Source of the DNA: Lepidonotus clava
Taxonomy: Eukaryota > Annelida > Polychaeta > Phyllodocida > Polynoidae
Reading direction: 5' to 3'
NCBI GenBank assembly: GCA_936440205.1
Contig: OW387133.1
Coordinates: 9,514,001 to 9,578,000 of the forward strand
Length of the DNA: 64,000 nt
The position numbers and the translations under genes are program-made. Shown piece after piece: positions 60,041 through 64,000 of the stretch. Under the pieces are notes generated by a model that was not told the origin of the DNA, did not search any database, and was given only the letters and a program-made list of their open reading frames with translations. The stretch's first letter is position 1, and every line of letters begins with the position of its first letter.

Positions 60041-60411
60041 CCCAAGCAAGAATATGATGTTATTATAAGGTTATTACAACTTCCTGTTTAGTTCTGCTTT
60101 GGTTCTTGTTACGTTATTTTGATGGAACCCAAAAACGTCTTTAGAACCTAGCACTGCAACATCACATTGTGATGTTATTGTGACATTTTTGTGATATTTT
60201 TTAAACATTCTTTCATGTTATCATAACATTATTATAACATTCTTTATAAGTAAGGTCTCAACTTCACTAAAGTATGTTATTATAACATTCTTTTTTAGTA
60301 AGTCTCAACTTTACCTGAATAACACAACTGTTACGTGGACATTGGGCAGGTTACAGACTAACCAAAAAAAGTATGGTTACAGAATGTGCTTGATACGTAG
60401 CTGTTTGCCTG
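60041..60411. mobile_element. MITE, CCAAGCA/TGCTTGG-ended family (copy 3)
   Basis: Left CCCAAGCAAG, right GTAGCTGTTTGCCTGG; the interior is collinear with the other two copies. It contains extra TTATTATAACATTCTTT units, which make it slightly longer (about 370 bp). Confidence 0.72.
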
Positions 60412-60419
60412 GTGTAGCC

Positions 60420-61330
60420 CTATAGAAATCACATACTATCTATTTTGGGGTTATAATTTTGTCACTAGATATGATATATAATTAGAGTGTATCCCTAAGA
60501 AAACTATTCTTTTCGAGAGGGATAATTGATTTAAAAAAAAGATATTTGGGTCATGCAAAGTATGTCAAGAAGGGCACACATTATATATATACTTATATAA
60601 AGACGTATAAACGACGATTTTTATGTTATCCATGTAATATGAACAATGACGTACTATTAAGATCATCTTGTCATAGAAGATCGGATTATTCCTAATGCAG
60701 AAGATAAAGCTTTAAAAAAGGTGTACCTGTATACAGAGTGACTATCACTATTATTACATACGGTAAGTACATTTTGTCTTATAATTTTAGCGAAGCCATA
60801 GACAAGTTACTTTTACAAAATAAAGAGAAGGTGAATACTCATATCTCCGTTTTAATGAGTCATATATCCATACATAATATTGGCTGACTCACACATAATA
60901 TGGTAGCGATATTTTGAAATTGGTCATTGATTCTACAAAGAGCACATAAAGTTGCAATTGAATTTTCACTTTAATGGAGTGTATTTCATATGCTATATTC
61001 GAGTGCCATATGATGGGGCAGATATTTCACATGGTGAAGCGTCGATCGTCGAGGTCTCTGTGTAGGTTTTATACAAACTATCCTTTTAGCCCGGCTCATC
61101 CAATTATGTGAACATCCATATTAACACGCCCGACTGGCAAGTAGCTGCAGGCTTGAACATGCCGGGTTGTGTAGACATTTTTCCTTCTCTCTCCCCCCCC
61201 CCCCTCCTCCCCCCCCCCCTCCTCCCTCCGCCCCAACCACTTCTGGGTTATCACAGCCCGGGGAACGTTTCCTCGGGGATAAGATATGGATTTTTTTACT
61301 TCATAACGAAGCGACTCATTAAATAAACCT
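60420..61330. other. AT-rich DNA; C-rich runs at 61190-61250
   Basis: Nothing recognised except two CCCCCCCCC runs separated by TCCTCC at about 61191-61230. Confidence 0.5.
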
Positions 61331-61780
61331 TGAGCGAGCGCGTGCTGGATAGTCGGGTAAATTAAAAGGCGTCTCTGGCGGGCGGCGAGTCGCTGAGAGG
61401 TGCTCGTCCTCCAGGGTGGGCTTTGTGAGTCAGGTGCTCCAGGAGGCGGCGGGGGGGGGGGAGGCGGGGAGGGGCGGCCATACCCAGCGCCCGCCGTGGA
61501 GGAGAGCCTACAGCCCGGAGACACAGTCCCCCGCCCCCCGCCCGTCCTCCAGTCACTCTCAGCCCCAGCTCTAATCAGCGCTCCCTGTTCCGCTAATTGC
61601 CTAATTAGTGAACGACAAACGTTTTTACCGGCGACTACTACCCGCGGCGACTACCGCCGTCATTCCCACCGTCATCATCCACCAACACATCATCCGCCAC
61701 CGTCACCCGCCTGCTGCCGGGCCTCGCGCCGATGTCGATATCGCGGGGGTAGCCAACGACGTCAAAATAACATTCATTCC
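61330..61780. promoter_or_regulatory. CpG/GC-rich patch
   Basis: Includes a G11 run at about 61450, CTCTAATCAGCGCTCC, CGCTAATTGCCTAATTAGTG (a homeodomain-type cluster at about 61592-61612) and CGTCATTCCCACCGTC. Both strands are largely open but low-complexity. Candidate regulatory patch. Confidence 0.3.
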
Positions 61781-61805
61781 CGCCCATAAAAGGGCGGATC
61801 CAAGG

Positions 61806-61977
61806 CAGTGGCGGATCCTGGTGTTTGAAAAAAAAAAAGGGGGGGGGGGGTGGCGCTATTAGAATTTTTTCCTCTTGATTACCTTTAGGGCGAGTTTTAC
61901 ATTTAAAAAAATGTAAAATTGGCAAAAGAAAAAAAGGGTTGGGGCGCCCCCCGCCCCACCCTCTAAATCCGCCACTG
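61806..61977. mobile_element. MITE, CAGTGGCGGAT-ended, nested insertion
   Basis: CAGTGGCGGATCC left and AAATCCGCCACTG right, 172 bp, flanked on both sides by CAAGG (61801-61805, 61978-61982). It carries A- and G-runs and a GTTTTACATTT/AAATGTAAAA hairpin in the middle. Same subfamily as 3626-3774. Confidence 0.8.
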
Positions 61978-62105
61978 CAAGGAGGTCCTGACCCCCCCCC
62001 CCCCCTCCTCCCAGCTCCTTTTTGGTTGGGGAATGAAAAAGAGAAAAATCGCTGAGCCTGCATGTGCATGCGAATGCGCAACGTTTTTTGTACTTACCTT
62101 ATACA

Positions 62106-62109
<4 letters not shown>

Positions 62110-62161
<52 letters not shown>
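62110..62161. repeat. (TA)n microsatellite
   Basis: About 26 TA units, uninterrupted, inside the MITE. Confidence 0.97.
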
Positions 62162-62165
<4 letters not shown>

Positions 62166-62359
62166 GAGCCCCCCTTTTCTAAATCCTGTACCCGCCCCTG
62201 AAATAACCGCTGGCGAAACGCGCGACGCCGCCGTGCAGCAGGAGGAGGACGGGGAGAGGGGAGAGAGGACGGTAATTAGGGCCGAGTTCACCGGGGCCTC
62301 CCTCAACGAAGGCCCGCCAACTGCCGCCACCAACACGGGAGGGCGTCGGGAACAAGACG

Positions 62360-62445
62360 CAAATTTTGTTTTTAAAGGTTTTTATTAGTAATAATCATCA
62401 AGGTTTCCCTTGGTTTTCAGAGTTATTATACTTACAAATATGAAA
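62360..62445. repeat. Dispersed hairpin repeat, copy 5
   Basis: Outer arms GTAATAA (62388-62394) and TTATTAT (62423-62429) pair with one terminal G-U. Inner CAAGG/CCTTG is intact. The closest relative is copy 1, including TTTAAAGGTTTTTATT upstream. Confidence 0.75.
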
Positions 62446-62449
62446 TTTT

Positions 62450-63230
62450 CAGTTAATGACAATATCTAAAATAGATCCTTGTCAATCAACATCAAGTAAA
62501 TTGTACCCAAAATGAATTGAGAGCGGTTATTCGTATGTTGAATTTTTTAACACAAAAATGGTTTAATCAATCAGACAACTTACCATGCATCATCAAACTT
62601 ATTATGCGTTTTGCACAGATTTTAAAAATCTCGTCTTTTTCTCTCTCTCACAAACTATGCTTTCTCCAATGTCATTTATGTGTACGTGTTATCCTAAATT
62701 GACAAACCGAATCTTAACATTCGCCCTGACATAATGTCCACCAATAATAAGAGCAAATTAAACAGGTTCAAGATTGTGAGTGTCCTCAACCATCCTCCTC
62801 GCCCTGACATTTTAAATTTAGTGCCAATAAAAATACAATGAAACTACCCGCTGTATGAGGTGAGAGACACATGTCAGTCTACCTTTATACACCTGGAGCA
62901 ATATGATCCTCGGGCCTGGACACAACACAAGGGGCGTCCCCTTCTCACGGCCAAGCACACCTCTGACAGGCAAGATCTGAACTGAGTGCTCGCTTTCTGA
63001 GAGCATACCGCACTTTATTTAAACTTGACAGAATCTTTGTGTGCAGGAAAATGATCAGAGAAGCACGGCAGATGACTAAACACTCGGCGGAGAAAGCCAG
63101 CGGCCGGATAATACACAAATCCAGGCCTGTATGATCGCCAATACAATTAGTGAACACCTGATCAGATTAGAGGGGCGGGGTCCCTAGCGACACCCAATAA
63201 AATATCACTCATCGGGCCGACTTATATAAG
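62450..63230. other. AT-rich then mid-GC DNA
   Basis: 62450-62820 is AT-rich. 62820-63230 is mid-GC and non-repetitive, with CGCCAATACAATTAGTG and CACCTGATCAGATTAG. No gene recognised. Confidence 0.4.
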
Positions 63231-63640
63231 CCCCCTTTATTGGGCGGGATGCGTTCTATACAGAGCCCCGGCGCACTGATGGAGAGGTTAGGACAGATGT
63301 CGATCGTACACCATTGTGGCCAGGTGACAGAAATTAAATTCTCGAGTGGCTGGCGGTTGGTCGAGGGGGTTTAGACTCGGGGCGCCGCTAGAGCCCCCTG
63401 CCGAGCGCCGCGCGTATTAAGGCCGCTGGCAGACCCCCCGCCCCCCGCGGGGTGGACGGGGGTTTAGGTTCTCAGGGAGTTTAGGTTCTCCCGCCAATAC
63501 CTCGGAGGCTGACAGAGTGACGTGGTCTGAGAAAGGCGGCTCCCACTTGAGATGTCAGGTCGGGGAGGGGATGAAGGCTGGGGGCCGCGCCACGAAACAA
63601 GGCCCTCCCAGATTACCTGGGTTCTCCCGGCTTTTCTACC
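63230..63640. other. GC/CpG-rich patch
   Basis: Contains GGCGCCGC, GCGCCGCGCG and a short direct repeat GTTTAGGTTCTC (about 63461 and 63479). The last 360 bp of the window are AT-rich and unremarkable. Confidence 0.35.
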
Positions 63641-64000
63641 ATGCGACGGTTATTGCTTGTGTCCCCCATGACATTTTAAGAAAAAAAAGTAAAGTAAAAA
63701 CTAACATATTCTTTTATTTGTCGTACTTTAAGTTTGGAATTATCGAATATATCGGTAGCTGGTTATTACCAAATACATCTAGGCCATAATGTCCACACTT
63801 ACAATTATATATATAGCAATTATTTCTTCATACGTTTCTGTGTTACAGTTTTAATGAATATGGTACCATTATGATTGCCTAAAATCACATAAAAAATCCG
63901 CAAACAACAACGCCATAAAACGATGGTAAATGAGCGCGCCAAACAGCAACCACATGCAGTATCAACTTCTCCCATATCATCCCCAGGCAATTGCGCCCAG

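Larger units (their letters stand above)
61789..62200. mobile_element. MITE, CAGGGGCGGAT family, containing a second MITE and a (TA)n array
   Basis: Left GGGCGGATCC (61792-61801), right CTGTACCCGCCCCTG ending 62200. Outside the insert its interior (GGTCCTGACCCCC, CTCCTTTTTGGTTGGGG, GTACTTACCTTATA, CCTTTTCTAAATCCTGTA) follows the element at 47574 read in reverse. A TA microsatellite (62110-62161) has expanded inside it. The unit at 61806-61977 is inserted near its left end. Confidence 0.72.

Noticed and set aside
63980-64000. CATCCCCAGGCAA at the window end resembles the left end of the MITE at 19421
   Set aside because: Only about 13 bases are visible and the next bases (TTGCG) differ from the family.
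1-64000. tRNA, rRNA, snRNA, CRISPR or retroviral/LTR content
   Set aside because: I looked for T-loop (GGTTCGAATCC-like) words, LTR-type TG...CA pairs, reverse transcriptase or integrase motifs and regular spacer arrays, and found none I could support.

Overview
The window is about 64 kb of animal nuclear DNA holding one gene I can name with confidence, Nkx2.1 (NK2 homeobox 1; TTF-1/scarecrow class). It lies on the plus strand at the left edge, with coding exons at 287-629 and 8209-9008 joined by a 7.6-kb intron into a 380-residue protein. The TN motif, NK2-class homeodomain (Tyr54), NK2-specific domain and C-terminal GRTW end are all intact. The protein differs from vertebrate NKX2-1 in its linkers. 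Together with the base composition (AT-rich DNA broken by short CpG-dense patches), the many miniature inverted-repeat transposons (MITEs) and the simple repeats, this suggests a marine invertebrate. A lophotrochozoan such as a mollusc is my first guess, but that is inference.

Layout: 1-286 is an ATG-free CT-rich leader. 287-9008 is Nkx2.1; its intron holds a CAGTRGCGGAT-type MITE, microsatellites, GC-rich patches and two non-repetitive blocks that look regulatory. 9009 to about 11.7 kb is AT-rich and probably includes the 3' UTR; the first AATAAA is at 11658. From 11.7 kb to the end there is no recognisable gene. This looks like a regulatory desert, typical around developmental homeobox genes, made of AT-rich filler, CpG-dense patches (13.5, 21.8, 30.1, 34.5, 36.5, 50.0, 51.3, 61.5 and 63.4 kb), non-repetitive mid-GC blocks that are candidate enhancers (12.5, 25, 39, 40-42, 49.5, 52.6 and 57.8 kb) and repeats.

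Repeats: I can resolve at least five dispersed families. They are (1) a 350-370 bp TIR element with CCAAGCA/TGCTTGG ends (three copies); (2) an element of roughly 200-390 bp with CCCTRTTACACTACACGAC-like ends (four copies); (3) CAGNGGCGGAT-ended MITEs, including one element inserted in another; (4) two single-copy MITEs with long TIRs; and (5) an 85-bp repeat whose 42-nt core folds as a two-storey hairpin and shows covariation between copies. There is also a strong 16-bp foldback, a duplicated 170-bp segment, several minisatellites and one hammerhead-ribozyme-like arrangement.

Possible undescribed transcription units: three short open segments have good splice signals (41173-41433 minus, 48897-49053 plus, 59827-60033 plus), and two patches have promoter-like ETS/CRE/E-box clusters (21.83-21.90 kb and 36.65-36.71 kb). 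I recognise no protein family in the three segments. They are hypotheses, not genes I can assert.
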